A stretch of DNA of 52,539 nt, taken from Caballeronia cordobensis (lineage in GTDB: Bacteria > Pseudomonadota > Gammaproteobacteria > Burkholderiales > Burkholderiaceae). Of the stretch, positions 16,758 through 26,470 are shown piece after piece; positions within the stretch are counted from its first letter, which is position 1; each line of letters opens with the position of its first letter. Below the pieces are notes generated by a model. It was not told the DNA's origin and searched no databases. It saw nothing but the letters and a program-made list of their open reading frames with translations. The stretch covers positions 1-52,539 of the forward strand of contig NZ_FCNY02000035.1 in NCBI RefSeq assembly GCF_001544575.2, in the 5' to 3' direction. Both the position numbers and the translations under genes were made by a program.

Positions 16758-17786
16758 TCAGACCGGGAACGGATTGCGTTCCGCGAATCCCTGCTGATGC
16801 CAGTACGGATACGCCGGCCGCACCGCGCTCGCCTCGTCGAGCCTTTTCACTTGCTCGGGCGTCAGATTCCAGCCGACCGCGCCGAGGTTCTGCCGCAACT
16901 GCGCTTCATTGCGTGCGCCGATCAGCACCGTCGCCACGGTCGGACGCTGCAGCAGCCAGTTGAGCGCGATCTGCGGCACCGTCTTGCCGGTTTCCTCCGC
17001 GATGGCGTCGAGCGCATCGACGACGCGGTACAGATACTCCTCCGGCACCGGCGGCCCCATGTCGGCCGTTTTATGCAGCCGGCTCGTCTCGGGCAGCGGC
17101 GCGCCGCGACGAATCTTGCCCGTAAGACGCCCCCATCCGAGCGGACTCCACACGACCGCGCCGACACCCTGATCGAGGCCGAGCGGCATCAGTTCCCATT
17201 CGTAATCGCGGCCGATGAGCGAGTAGTACGTCTGATTTGCGACATGGCGCGGGTAACCGTAGCGGTTCGCCACGTCGAGCGATTTCTGCAACTGCCAGCC
17301 GGAAAAATTCGACACGCCCGTGTAGCGGATCTTGCCCGCGCGCACGAGATCGTCGAGCGTGGAAAGCGTCTCTTCGACAGGCGTTTTCGCGTCGAAGCCG
17401 TGCAACTGGAACACGTCGATGTAATCCGTCTGCAAACGTTCGAGCGCCTGGTTCACGGTGCGAACGAGATGAAAGCGCGACGAGCCGACCGCGTTGGGGT
17501 CGTCCGGATCGAAGCGAAAGGTGGCCTTGGTCGAAACGATGACCTTGTCGCGCCGGCCCTTGAGCGCCTCGCCGAGTATCGATTCCGATGTGCCGTGCGA
17601 ATAGACGTCGGCGGTGTCGAACATCGTGACGCCCGCTTCGAGACAGATGTCGACGAGCTTGCGCGCCTCGCTCACGTCGGTCTCGCCCCAGGCCTGGAAG
17701 AAGTCGCCCTTGCCGCCGAAAGTGCCGGTGCCGAAGCTCAGGACGGGAACCTTGAAGCCCGAAGCACCGAGATGTCGATATTCCAT
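16758..17786 (-). CDS. Aldo/keto reductase
   Basis: The protein has 342 residues from the ATG at 17786, giving the standard start MEYRHLGASGFKVP. The catalytic tetrad is visible: Asp and Tyr in FDTADVYSHG, Lys in VIVSTKA, His in DVFQLHG. NADPH-binding residues lie near LIGARNEAQLRQNL. It is an NADPH-dependent oxidoreductase of the AKR superfamily, cytoplasmic, with unknown substrate. It lies downstream of the ClC gene on the same strand with a 73-base gap. Confidence 0.92.
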   Translation of the reverse strand: MEYRHLGASGFKVPVLSFGTGTFGGKGDFFQAWGETDVSEARKLVDICLEAGVTMFDTADVYSHGTSESILGEALKGRRDKVIVSTKATFRFDPDDPNAVGSSRFHLVRTVNQALERLQTDYIDVFQLHGFDAKTPVEETLSTLDDLVRAGKIRYTGVSNFSGWQLQKSLDVANRYGYPRHVANQTYYSLIGRDYEWELMPLGLDQGVGAVVWSPLGWGRLTGKIRRGAPLPETSRLHKTADMGPPVPEEYLYRVVDALDAIAEETGKTVPQIALNWLLQRPTVATVLIGARNEAQLRQNLGAVGWNLTPEQVKRLDEASAVRPAYPYWHQQGFAERNPFPV

Positions 17787-17859
17787 TGCTTGTCCTCGTG
17801 GATGAAGTCGGTCCATCGACGAGACTACCGCAACCGCTCCTTGCATGCAGCGCCGTGCG

Positions 17860-19194
17860 TCAGCGGTGTTTCGCCGCGCGCTCGCCGAGCGTGTCGTAGA
17901 TCGGCGGCACGCGCAGCAGCATCGGCACGATCATCGCGGTGAAGCAGGCGGTGAGCATCGGCAGCAGCAACGAGAAGCTCGCGGTCATCTCCGTGACGAG
18001 CACGATGCCCGTGACCGGCGCACGCACCACGGCGACGAAAAACGCTGCCATGCCGACCACCGCGAAGGTGCTCGTGTCGCCGGTGGCGGGCGCCATGCCG
18101 GGGAACCACTCGAGACACACACGGCCGAACACGAGACCCGTTTGCGCGCCGAGCGCGAGCATCGGCGCGAAGATGCCGCCGGGCGTGCCCGCCGCATACG
18201 AAAGCGGACCGACGACGAAGCGCAGCGCGAACATCGCCGTCACGCCGAGAAGCGTGCCGCGGCCGAGCAGCGCCTGCTCGGTGAGCGCATCGCCGCCGCC
18301 CGCGAGATGGGGCGCGAACCACGCGAGCAGGCCGATGGCCGCGCCGATCGCCGCCGCGCGAACGGTCGCATGCGTGACGGACCGGGGCGACGCGAGGGCG
18401 TCGGCGGCATCGAGCGTCCAGACGATCAGGCGGCTGTAGAGCGCGCCGAGCAGGCCCAGCAGGGCGCCCAGCACGAGATGCGCGCCGGTCATCGCGAAGC
18501 CGGGAAACGGCTGCGCGGGCACATGGAAGTCGGGCAGATCGCCGTGCAGCAGCCGCGCCATCGCGATCGCGCTCGCCGATGCGCCGAGCGCCGCCACGGC
18601 GGTGCGCGTATCGAAACGGCGCATCAGTTCTTCGAGCACGAACACCGCGCCCGAGATCGGCGCGTTGAACGCGGTCGCGAGCCCCGCGCCCGCGCCCGCC
18701 GCGAGCAGCACGCGGCAATCGATAGCGTTGCGTCTGAAGAACGCGCCGAGCGCATGCGCGATCGATGCGCCCATCTGCACCGTCGGACCTTCGCGGCCGA
18801 GCGCGAGCCCCGCGCCGATGGCCAGCACGCCGCCGACGAACTTGATCGGGATCAGGATGAGCGGCGCGGGCGGCAGCCTGCCATGCAAGACCGCTTCGGC
18901 ATGCGGGATGCCGCTGCCGCTCGCCATCGGCGCGAAGCGCGCGACGAGCCATGCGGCGAGCCCCGCCGCCGAAGCAGCCGCGAGCACGACGAGGATGACG
19001 GCGGCGTCGTGCCCGGCATGCGCCCACGCGACGAACGCATTGCGCCACGTATCCGCGCGTTCGAGGGCGAAGCGGAACAGCACGCCGAGCGCGCCCGTCA
19101 CGGCGCCCACGACGACCGATGCCGCCGCCAGCGGCACGAGCCCTGCGCGCTCGTCGTTCTCGATGTTCACTTCGGTGACTTCGTTATCGTTCAT
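17860..19194 (-). CDS. clcA: ClC-family chloride channel/antiporter
   Basis: The protein has 444 residues and about 10-12 membrane helices. The ClC signatures are GSGIPHAE, GREGPTVQ (gating Glu) and GGIFAP. The second, proton-side Glu position is kept in FVLEELMRRF, which favours a Cl-/H+ antiporter over a passive channel. There is no CBS domain. The ATG at 19194 (MNDNEVTEV) was chosen because the upstream in-frame region is not similar to the family. It is divergent from the PLD-VTT gene at 19307. E. coli ClcA helps in extreme acid resistance; the role here is inferred. Confidence 0.92.
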   Translation of the reverse strand: MNDNEVTEVNIENDERAGLVPLAAASVVVGAVTGALGVLFRFALERADTWRNAFVAWAHAGHDAAVILVVLAAASAAGLAAWLVARFAPMASGSGIPHAEAVLHGRLPPAPLILIPIKFVGGVLAIGAGLALGREGPTVQMGASIAHALGAFFRRNAIDCRVLLAAGAGAGLATAFNAPISGAVFVLEELMRRFDTRTAVAALGASASAIAMARLLHGDLPDFHVPAQPFPGFAMTGAHLVLGALLGLLGALYSRLIVWTLDAADALASPRSVTHATVRAAAIGAAIGLLAWFAPHLAGGGDALTEQALLGRGTLLGVTAMFALRFVVGPLSYAAGTPGGIFAPMLALGAQTGLVFGRVCLEWFPGMAPATGDTSTFAVVGMAAFFVAVVRAPVTGIVLVTEMTASFSLLLPMLTACFTAMIVPMLLRVPPIYDTLGERAAKHR

Positions 19195-19306
19195 CGCGCA
19201 TGTCGCTCCGGGATCGGCATGTGCATGAGAGCGTAGCATCACGCGTTCCGGCGGGCATGTTGCTTGCAAAACGAAAGTCATTTGGCCGACGAGTGCTGGA
19301 AGGCAC

Positions 19307-21589
19307 ATGAGCAACGCACACGACGACGAGCCGTTTTTTCAGCCGGGACGCAATTGCGCGAGCGTGCGCCATGCGGACCGCTTCAGTCTTCTCATCGATG
19401 GCGCGGATTATTTCCGCGTGCTGCGCGAGGCGATCACCCGCGCGGAACGCACCGTGTTCATCCTCGGATGGGATATCGACAGCCGCATGAAGCTCACGCC
19501 CGAAGGCGCGGACGACGGCTATCCGGACGCGCTCGGCGACTTCCTGCATGCAGTGACCGCCGACAAGCGCCGCCTGCGCATCTATATTCTCGCGTGGGAT
19601 TTCGCCATGCTTTACGCCTTCGAGCGCGAATGGCTGCCGGTCTACAAGATGGGCTGGCGCACGAACCGGCGCATCGCGTTCCAGATGGACGGCAAGCATC
19701 CGCTGGGCGGCTCGCAGCATCAGAAGCTCGTCGTGATCGACGATCGCCTTGCGTTCGTCGGCGGTCTCGATCTCACGCGCTCGCGCTGGGACACGACCGC
19801 GCATGCGCCTGACGAGCCGCTGCGCCGCGATGCCAACGGCGCGCCGTACCAGCCGTTCCACGACGTCCACACGATGTTCGACGGCGACGCCGCGCGCGAG
19901 ATCGGCGCGCTCGCGCGCGAACGCTGGGCGCGCGCATGCGGCAAGCGGCTCGCGATCCGCGCGCATCGCGCGAAGCTTCAGCAGGACCCGTGGCCGCCCT
20001 CGCGGCGCGTCGATCTCGAAGCCGCGCAGATCGCCATCTCGCTCACCGAGCCCGCTTATCTCGGACGCGAATCCGTGCAGCAGATTCGCACGCAATATCT
20101 CGACGCCATCGCGCGGGCGCGGCGCAGCATCTACATCGAGAATCAGTACTTCACGTCGGGCACCGTCGGGGCCGCGCTCGCCGATTCGCTCGCGCGCGAG
20201 GACGGCCCCGATCTCGCCATCGTCGTGCCGCGCAATCAGAGCGGCTGGCTGCAGGAAGTGACGATGGGCGTGCTGCGCGCGCGCCTGCACGATCTGCTGA
20301 AGCACGCGGACACGCACGGACGTTATCGGCTCATGTGCCCGATCGTGCCGAAGCTCGGCGACGAGATCGTCAACGTGCACAGCAAACTGATGATCGTCGA
20401 TGACGAATTGCTGATCGTCGGCTCGGCCAACCTGAACAATCGTTCGATGGTGCTCGACAGCGAGTGCAACGTGTCGATCGATGCGGGCGCCGACGCGCGT
20501 ATCCGCCGCGCCATCGCGACGATGCGCGATACGTTGCTCGCGGAGCATCTCGGCTGCGAGATCGACGACGTGGTGCGCGAGCGTCACGCGCGCGGCGGCA
20601 TGAACGCGGCGATTCAGGCGCTGCTGCGCGATCGCGAAACGCAGCGCACGCTGGTGCCGCTCGATCCGCAAGTGTCGCGCGAGCTCGATCAGCTGATTCC
20701 GCCCGAAGCGCTCATCGATCCCGAAACGCCGATCGCCGCCGATGAACTCGTCGATCAGTTCGTGCCCGCGGAAAAGACGCGCCCGCTCATCGGACGCTTC
20801 GCGCTGCTCGGCATGCTCGCGCTGATGGTCGTGGTCGTCGCGGGGCTGTGGCACTGGACGCCGCTCGCCGACTACGTCAACCTGAAGTCGCTCACCGGCG
20901 CGACGCGCCGCATCGATGCGTTGCCGCTCGCGCCGCTCTGGATCGTGCTCGCCTATGTGACCGCGGCCGTGATTGCTGTGCCGATCACGCTGCTCATCGC
21001 GACGACGGGCGTCGTCTTCGGCGCGTCGTGGGGCGGCGTCTATGCGCTCGCCGGCACGACGATCGCGGCCGCCGTGTCGTATTCGCTCGGCAACTGGCTC
21101 GGCCGCGACGCCGTGCGCAAGCTCGCGGGCGCGCGCGTCAACCGGCTGTCCGAGCGCGTGGCGAAGCGCGGGATCGTCGCGGTCGTGGTGTTGCGGCTGC
21201 TGCCGGTCGCGCCGTTTGCGATCGTCAATATGGTCGCGGGGGCGTCGCATATCCGCATGCGCGACTTCATGATCGGAACGATGCTCGGCATGGGCCCCGG
21301 CATCATCCTGACGGTCGCGTTCGCGCATCAGCTGATCGCTTCGCTGCATCGGCCGACGGTCGGCTCGTTCGCCGTGCTGATCGGCATTGGTGCGGTGCTG
21401 ATCGGCGTATCGCTGCTGCTGCAGCGCTTTCTCGGCCGCGCGGAGCATCATGACGCGCACGAAGGCGCACCGAGCGATGCCGACAAGCCGCGCGCGAGCG
21501 ACGAGGCAAAACGCGCGAGCGAGTTGCGCGAGAACGGCACGATGCCGCGCGAATCGAAAAACGCGCGCCCTGACGAGGTCAATTCATGA
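19307..21589 (+). CDS. PLD-family (ClsB-like) phospholipase/synthase fused to a VTT/DedA domain
   Basis: The protein has 760 residues. The N-terminal two thirds carry two phospholipase D catalytic motifs: HQKLVVID (about residue 140) and HSKLMIVDD (about 360). The C-terminal third (from about 500) is hydrophobic and matches the VTT/SNARE-associated (DedA/TVP38) type, including a GRDAVRKLAG and a VVLRLLPVAPFAIVN segment. It could hydrolyse or transfer phosphatidyl groups at the membrane. It overlaps the next gene by four bases. In E. coli the PLD gene clsB also neighbours an EEP gene (ybhP), so the pair is conserved. Confidence 0.88.
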   Translation: MSNAHDDEPFFQPGRNCASVRHADRFSLLIDGADYFRVLREAITRAERTVFILGWDIDSRMKLTPEGADDGYPDALGDFLHAVTADKRRLRIYILAWDFAMLYAFEREWLPVYKMGWRTNRRIAFQMDGKHPLGGSQHQKLVVIDDRLAFVGGLDLTRSRWDTTAHAPDEPLRRDANGAPYQPFHDVHTMFDGDAAREIGALARERWARACGKRLAIRAHRAKLQQDPWPPSRRVDLEAAQIAISLTEPAYLGRESVQQIRTQYLDAIARARRSIYIENQYFTSGTVGAALADSLAREDGPDLAIVVPRNQSGWLQEVTMGVLRARLHDLLKHADTHGRYRLMCPIVPKLGDEIVNVHSKLMIVDDELLIVGSANLNNRSMVLDSECNVSIDAGADARIRRAIATMRDTLLAEHLGCEIDDVVRERHARGGMNAAIQALLRDRETQRTLVPLDPQVSRELDQLIPPEALIDPETPIAADELVDQFVPAEKTRPLIGRFALLGMLALMVVVVAGLWHWTPLADYVNLKSLTGATRRIDALPLAPLWIVLAYVTAAVIAVPITLLIATTGVVFGASWGGVYALAGTTIAAAVSYSLGNWLGRDAVRKLAGARVNRLSERVAKRGIVAVVVLRLLPVAPFAIVNMVAGASHIRMRDFMIGTMLGMGPGIILTVAFAHQLIASLHRPTVGSFAVLIGIGAVLIGVSLLLQRFLGRAEHHDAHEGAPSDADKPRASDEAKRASELRENGTMPRESKNARPDEVNS

Positions 21590-22353
21590 CGTCGATGCAC
21601 GAAGCGGTCATCGAGCAGGACATCATCCATTCAGCGCACGCGAAGGAGCTGCGCATCGCGACTTACAACCTGCATGGCGCGGTAGGCGTGGATGGCAAGT
21701 TCGCGCCGCAACGCATCGGTGAAGTGCTTGCGGAGATCGACGCCGACATCTTCGCGCTGCAGGAGGTGCCGCTCGGCGGCAGCGGTTCGCCCGATGTGCT
21801 CGACACACTGCAACGCATGACGAACCTGCACGCGGTGCCGGGCCCGACGCTCGATACGCCCGAGCGGCGTTACGGCAACGCAGTGCTCACGCGCTATCCG
21901 GTGCGGGCGGTGCGCACGCTCGACCTGTCGTTCAGAAGCCGCGAGCCGCGCGGCGCGCTCGATGCCGACATCGATTGCGGCGGCGAAGTATGGCGCGTGG
22001 TCGCGACGCATCTCGGCCTCGCATCGAGCGAGAGGCGCGCGCAAGTGGAGCAGGTGCTGCAAAATTTTGATACGCCCGCGCTGCCCGTCATCCTGCTCGG
22101 CGATCTCAACGAGTGGTTCGTGTATGGCCGCACGCTGCGGCGGCTCGTCACACACTTTCATCGCGCGAGCGCGTTGCGCACCTTTCCGACGCGCTATCCG
22201 CTCTTCGCGCTCGACCGCATCTGGGTGCATCCGGGCGAGCGTCTCATGCGTGTCGATGTGCATCGCACGCGGCTTTCGCGCATCGCATCCGATCACTATC
22301 CGTTGATCGCTCACATCGCGCGTCGCAGGTTTACGTCTTCCGTGCAGGGCTAA
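21586..22353 (+). CDS. Endonuclease/exonuclease/phosphatase-family protein (YbhP-like)
   Basis: The 255-residue protein has the EEP motifs: an early Asn in ATYNLHGA, Glu in FALQEVPLGG, the LLGDLNEW loop, and the final SDHYPL. These coordinate a divalent metal for phosphodiester or phosphomonoester cleavage. It starts inside the stop of the PLD-VTT gene (ATGA), so the two are co-translated. The link to a phospholipase-type enzyme suggests a lipid or membrane role over DNA repair, by analogy with E. coli ybhP-clsB. Confidence 0.88.
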   Translation: MTSMHEAVIEQDIIHSAHAKELRIATYNLHGAVGVDGKFAPQRIGEVLAEIDADIFALQEVPLGGSGSPDVLDTLQRMTNLHAVPGPTLDTPERRYGNAVLTRYPVRAVRTLDLSFRSREPRGALDADIDCGGEVWRVVATHLGLASSERRAQVEQVLQNFDTPALPVILLGDLNEWFVYGRTLRRLVTHFHRASALRTFPTRYPLFALDRIWVHPGERLMRVDVHRTRLSRIASDHYPLIAHIARRRFTSSVQG

Positions 22354-22552
22354 AACGCATCGCGTCTTCGCAGCTTTAGCATCGAAGAACATCGCGTGTC
22401 AGCGCGACGCCACGAAAAACCCCTGTAAAAACGATATAAAAGCGTAAAAGACTCGCACGAACTCGCTTGGGCTATGTAGAATCCGGCGTGATACGAACGC
22501 ATCGGTGCGGACGTATTCGTACATCACTGACCAAAAAACAGGTAGGAGAAAC

Positions 22553-23011
22553 ATGTCGACTTCCGCTAAAACCGCTGCCAAGAAAGCCCCGGCCAAGAAG
22601 GCCACGGCGAAGACCGCCGCCGCACCGGCGAAGAAAGCAGCAGCACCGAAGGTTGCCGCAAAGAAGGTAGCCGCGAAGAAGACCACGGGCGCTCCCTCGC
22701 CGGTCAAGGACACGTTCACCAAGGCATCGCTCGCGACGCATCTGTCGGAACGCGCCGCTGTCGACCTGAAGGCGGTGAAGGCCGTGCTGGTCGCGCTGGA
22801 AGACACGATCCTGGGCTCGATCCACAAGAAGGGCGCTGGCGAATTCACGCTGTCGGGCCTGCTGAAGATCTCGTCGCAAGCCGTGCCGGCGAAGAAGAAG
22901 CGCTTCGGCAAGGACCCGTTCACGGGTGAAGAGCGCTGGTTCCCGGCCAAGCCGGCAAGCGTTCGCATCAAGGCGCGCGCGCTGAAGAAGCTGAAGGACG
23001 CAGCGGCTTAA
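22553..23011 (+). CDS. HU-family DNA-binding protein with lysine/alanine-rich N-terminal tail
   Basis: The protein has 152 residues from the ATG at 22553, which has an AGGAGA ribosome-binding site. Residues 1-50 are a histone H1-like tail of AKKAP/PAKKA repeats. Residues 55-152 form an HU/IHF-like domain (FTKASLATHLSERA, then GAGEFTLSGLLKI and KRFGKDPFTGEERWFPAKP). It should compact or bend DNA. A strong terminator follows at 23031. It is monocistronic. A TAGAAT box at 22477-22482 could be its -10, but I see no convincing -35. Confidence 0.88.
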   Translation: MSTSAKTAAKKAPAKKATAKTAAAPAKKAAAPKVAAKKVAAKKTTGAPSPVKDTFTKASLATHLSERAAVDLKAVKAVLVALEDTILGSIHKKGAGEFTLSGLLKISSQAVPAKKKRFGKDPFTGEERWFPAKPASVRIKARALKKLKDAAA

Positions 23012-23030
23012 GTCGTTCCGCCAGCGTTGA

Positions 23031-23072
23031 AAAAGAGGCCAGCTTCCCGGTGAAGGGAAGCTGGCCTCTTTT
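23031..23072 (+). terminator. Strong terminator of the HU-like gene
   Basis: AAAAGAGGCCAGCTTCCC pairs perfectly with GGGAAGCTGGCCTCTTTT over 18 bp around a 6-base loop. The symmetry means it can also stop the convergent LysR gene. Confidence 0.93.
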
Positions 23073-23095
23073 GCTTTGCCGCTTGACGTTCGTTA

Positions 23096-23992
23096 TCAGC
23101 GCCCGTTGTGCCGGGCGAAGATCTCGGTGAGCCAATCCGCAAATACCCGCACGCGCGCCGAGAGCTGACGGTTGTGCGGATAGAGCACGGAGATGGGCAT
23201 GGGCGGCGGCGGCAGGTCGGGCAGCACGCTGTGCAGGCGGCCATCGGCGAGCGAGTCGTCGACGTGATAGCGCGGCACCTGAACGATACCGAGCCCCGCG
23301 AGCGCGGCCTGCGTATAGAGTTCGACGCCCGTCACCGAAACCGTCGCGCGTAGTTCGATGCTTTCGATGCGATCGCCCACCGTGAATTCGAGCGGCAGCA
23401 CGCGGCCCGTCGCGCTCGACAGATAATTCACCGCACGATGCGAGGCCAGCGCTTCGAGATCGTCCGGCACGCCTTCGAGCGCAAGGTAAGCCGGGCTCGC
23501 CACCGTCACCTGTTCGAGCAGCGCGACACGCCGGCCGATCATCGACGAGTCTTGCAGCGTGCCCGCGCGCAGCACGCAATCCACGCCTTCACGCACGAGA
23601 TCGACGAGCCTGTCGTCCTCGCCGATATGCAGCTCGATCTGCGCATGGCGTTCCATGAACGCGGGCAGCCCCGGCATGATGAAGTGCCGCGCGAGCGTGC
23701 CTTGTAGATTCACGCGCAACAGACCTTTCGGCTCGGCATGCCTGAACGAGCCTTCCGCTTCCTCCAGATCCGCGATCAGACGCACGCATCGCCGGTAGTG
23801 CGCTTCGCCGTCGTGCGTGAGGCGCACGGAGCGCGTCGTGCGTTCGAGCAGGCGCGCGCCGAGCCGTTCCTCAAGACGCTTCATCAGATTGGTGACGGTG
23901 GCGCGCGGTATCTGCAGATCGTCGGCGGCCTGCGTGAAGCTGCGCCGCTCGGCGATGCGCACGAACACCTGCATTTCCTGGAATCGATCCAT
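23096..23992 (-). CDS. LysR-family transcriptional regulator
   Basis: This 298-residue regulator starts MDRFQEMQVFVRIAERRSFT, the classic LysR N-terminus. A winged helix-turn-helix (residues 1-60) is followed by an effector domain. It is divergent from a short-chain dehydrogenase gene, with a 122-base gap holding both promoters, so it probably controls that gene. Neither effector nor operator can be named. It belongs to the large LTTR branch with PRATVTNLMKRLE recognition-helix features. Confidence 0.93.
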   Translation of the reverse strand: MDRFQEMQVFVRIAERRSFTQAADDLQIPRATVTNLMKRLEERLGARLLERTTRSVRLTHDGEAHYRRCVRLIADLEEAEGSFRHAEPKGLLRVNLQGTLARHFIMPGLPAFMERHAQIELHIGEDDRLVDLVREGVDCVLRAGTLQDSSMIGRRVALLEQVTVASPAYLALEGVPDDLEALASHRAVNYLSSATGRVLPLEFTVGDRIESIELRATVSVTGVELYTQAALAGLGIVQVPRYHVDDSLADGRLHSVLPDLPPPPMPISVLYPHNRQLSARVRVFADWLTEIFARHNGR

Positions 23993-24114
23993 GGCGATGA
24001 GCTTTTCGATTGTTGAAGCAACTGGAACGATGATACTAAGCCAGACGCGATGATCGCGGAAACGGAATGATTCATCATGCTTCTCATCGAACAGCCCACT
24101 TTGAGGAGCACATC

Positions 24115-24864
24115 ATGAGTCAGACTCAATCGAACCCGAAACGCGTTGCGATCGTCACGGGTGCATCGCGCGGCATCGGCGCTCAGATCGCGCGGCGTCT
24201 CGCGCAGGACGGCTTCGCCGTCGCCGTGAACTATGCGGCAAGCGCGAAGGAAGCGGACGCGCTCGTCGCCGAATTGCGTGAAACGGGCGGCGCGGCGCTC
24301 GCCGTGAAAGCGGACGTCGCGAACGCGGACGACGTGCGCCGCATGTTCGACACCGTCGAAGCCGAACTCGGCAAGGTCGATGCGCTCGTCAACAACGCGG
24401 GTGTGCTGAAGACCGTGCCGCTCGCCGACACGAGCGACGCGCTCTACGATCAGACTTTCGATATCAACGTGCGCGGCACCTTCAACACGTTGCGCGAAGC
24501 GGCGGCGCGCATGAACGGCGGCGGGCGCATCGTGAATTTTTCGAGCACGACGCTCGCGCTCAACATGCCCGGCTATGCGATCTATAACGCGACGAAGGCG
24601 GCCGTCGAATCGTTCACGCATGTGTTCGCGAAGGAGTTGCGCGGGCGCGGCATCACGGTGAACGCGGTTGCGCCGGGACCGGTTGCGACGTCGCTGTTTC
24701 TCGACGGCAAGACCGACGAGCAGATCGCCGCGTTCTCCAAGATGCCGCCGCTGGAGCGCCTCGGTCAGCCTGACGATATTGCGGCGGTCGTTGCGTTTCT
24801 CGTCGGACCGGACGCGGGCTGGGTGAACGGGCAGGTGTTGCGCGCGAACGGCGGCGTCGCGTAA
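24115..24864 (+). CDS. SDR-family oxidoreductase
   Basis: The 249-residue protein starts at the ATG at 24115 with a GAGGAG ribosome-binding site. It has TGASRGIG at the cofactor site, VNNAGV, catalytic Ser in NFSSTT and YNATK at the active site. It resembles 3-oxoacyl-ACP reductase/glucose dehydrogenase-like NADPH enzymes, whose substrate is not predictable. The divergent LysR regulator at 23096-23992 is its likely controller. It is convergent with the nuclease gene, 7 bases apart. Confidence 0.9.
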   Translation: MSQTQSNPKRVAIVTGASRGIGAQIARRLAQDGFAVAVNYAASAKEADALVAELRETGGAALAVKADVANADDVRRMFDTVEAELGKVDALVNNAGVLKTVPLADTSDALYDQTFDINVRGTFNTLREAAARMNGGGRIVNFSSTTLALNMPGYAIYNATKAAVESFTHVFAKELRGRGITVNAVAPGPVATSLFLDGKTDEQIAAFSKMPPLERLGQPDDIAAVVAFLVGPDAGWVNGQVLRANGGVA

Positions 24865-24871
24865 GCGAGGA

Positions 24872-26470
24872 CTAGAAAGACAGCGCGAACTGATCCGGTG
24901 CGATCGCGCGGTGTCTGACCGCGCGCTTTATCGGTTGCGTGACGAGGGCGGCGCGCGCGGGCGCATCTTGTACGACGAGATGAAACGAAGGCCGCGCATC
25001 GCACGGGATCCATGTCAGTTGGCCCGCTGCGAGGCGCTTCGCGATCAGGCCGTAGACATCGGAATCGAAAGGGCGCAGGTCGGGCGCGTCGGCGATGAGC
25101 GCCGCGATGTCGTCGCGTGTCGCACATGTGCCGATGTAGCACCATCGATCGATGACATGCCACGCTTCGCGGCCTGCCGTTTCGTCGCGCTCGAAGATCG
25201 CGATCGGTCCTTCGTGCGGCCATCTCGCGACGCGCAAGCTTTCCAGCGCATCGAGCGCGCGCGCCGCGTGATCCGCGAGCGTTTCCATGCCCGCGCACGA
25301 TCCGAGGCAGCGTTTCACCTGATAGCCGAAGCAGCCGCGGCCACGCGAGAGCGGCGCCTTTTCGAGGCCGAGCGTCGCGTGACAGAGCTTATTTTCGTCG
25401 GCGAAATGACGCATGAACGCATGCGCCTTCGCGCGCGAGGCGAACACGCCGAACAGATGTTCCTCGCGCGAGAGATCGCGCCGGTTCGCCTTCACGAGCG
25501 CCGGCGCGCTCGCGCCCGGCAGCCATTGCCACGCGCATGCGCTCGACGCGCCTTTCAACAGGCGATTGTGCGTCGGCTTCAATTCCTTTACGAGCTTCGC
25601 TTCGAGCAGCAGCGCGCCGAGTTCTCCGGCCGTCTCGCGCGTTTCGATGCGGCGAATGGCCTGCGAGATCGACAAGTCCTTCTGAAGCCTGTGATCGCCC
25701 GAAAAATGCGCCGCCACGCGCTGTTTCAGATGGATGCTCTTGCCGATATAGAGCGGCACGTCGTCGTCGCCGTAGAAGAGATAGACGCCGGGCGACGCGG
25801 GCAACGCATCGAGCGCGCCTTCGGGCAGCGCGGCGGGCAGGCTCGCGCGCCTCACGAGCGTCCTGATCGCGGCATCGACGAGATCCTGCGAATACAGCGC
25901 GTGAATCTTCTGCCAGAACTGCCAGAGCAGATCGGCGTCGGCGAGCGCGCGATGACGGCCTTCGGGCGCGAGATTCAGACGCGCGATCAGCGCATCGAGC
26001 CCGTGACGTTCGACCGATGGAAAGAGCGCGCGCGACAGCCGCACCGTGCACAGCGTATCCGCGCGAAACGCGATGCCCGCGCGGCGAAAGGCGTTCTTCA
26101 GAAAGCCGTAGTCGAAGCGCGCGTTGTGCGCGACGAAGAGCTTGCCATGCAGCCGTTCGGCCAGCGCCGGCGCGAGTGTTTCGAAGGTGGGCTGGCCGCG
26201 CAGCATCGAATCTTCGATACCGGTCAGGCGCGAGATGAACGGCGGCACCGGCACGCCCGGATCGACCAGCACGCTCCAGCGCTCGATGCCCGCCGTGCTC
26301 GCTTCCACGACGCCGATTTCGGTGATGCGATCCTCGGTCGCGTTCGAGCCGGTGGTTTCCAGATCGACGAACACGATCGGCCGCGCGAGTCCTGCGAGCA
26401 GGGCGTCGGCTAAGGCGTCGGAACACGAGTCGGAAAACGAATCGGCTTCGTCTTGGAAGGCTTCGGACAT
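24872..26470 (-). CDS. DnaQ-type exonuclease fused to a Cho/UvrC-type GIY-YIG endonuclease
   Basis: The 532-residue protein joins two nuclease modules. Residues about 30-200 are a DEDDh 3'-5' exonuclease: FVDLETTGS, AHNARFDYGFL and HRALADADLLW keep the acidic residues and His. Residues about 225-310 are a GIY-YIG domain (GVYLFYGDDDVPLYIGKS, then LKQRV), as in Cho and the N-terminus of UvrC. The C-terminal part carries a Cys cluster (CFGYQVKRCLGSC) as in Cho. Such fusions probably incise damaged DNA and trim it. A divergent promoter is likely in the 126-base gap before 26597. Confidence 0.88.
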   Translation of the reverse strand: MSEAFQDEADSFSDSCSDALADALLAGLARPIVFVDLETTGSNATEDRITEIGVVEASTAGIERWSVLVDPGVPVPPFISRLTGIEDSMLRGQPTFETLAPALAERLHGKLFVAHNARFDYGFLKNAFRRAGIAFRADTLCTVRLSRALFPSVERHGLDALIARLNLAPEGRHRALADADLLWQFWQKIHALYSQDLVDAAIRTLVRRASLPAALPEGALDALPASPGVYLFYGDDDVPLYIGKSIHLKQRVAAHFSGDHRLQKDLSISQAIRRIETRETAGELGALLLEAKLVKELKPTHNRLLKGASSACAWQWLPGASAPALVKANRRDLSREEHLFGVFASRAKAHAFMRHFADENKLCHATLGLEKAPLSRGRGCFGYQVKRCLGSCAGMETLADHAARALDALESLRVARWPHEGPIAIFERDETAGREAWHVIDRWCYIGTCATRDDIAALIADAPDLRPFDSDVYGLIAKRLAAGQLTWIPCDARPSFHLVVQDAPARAALVTQPIKRAVRHRAIAPDQFALSF

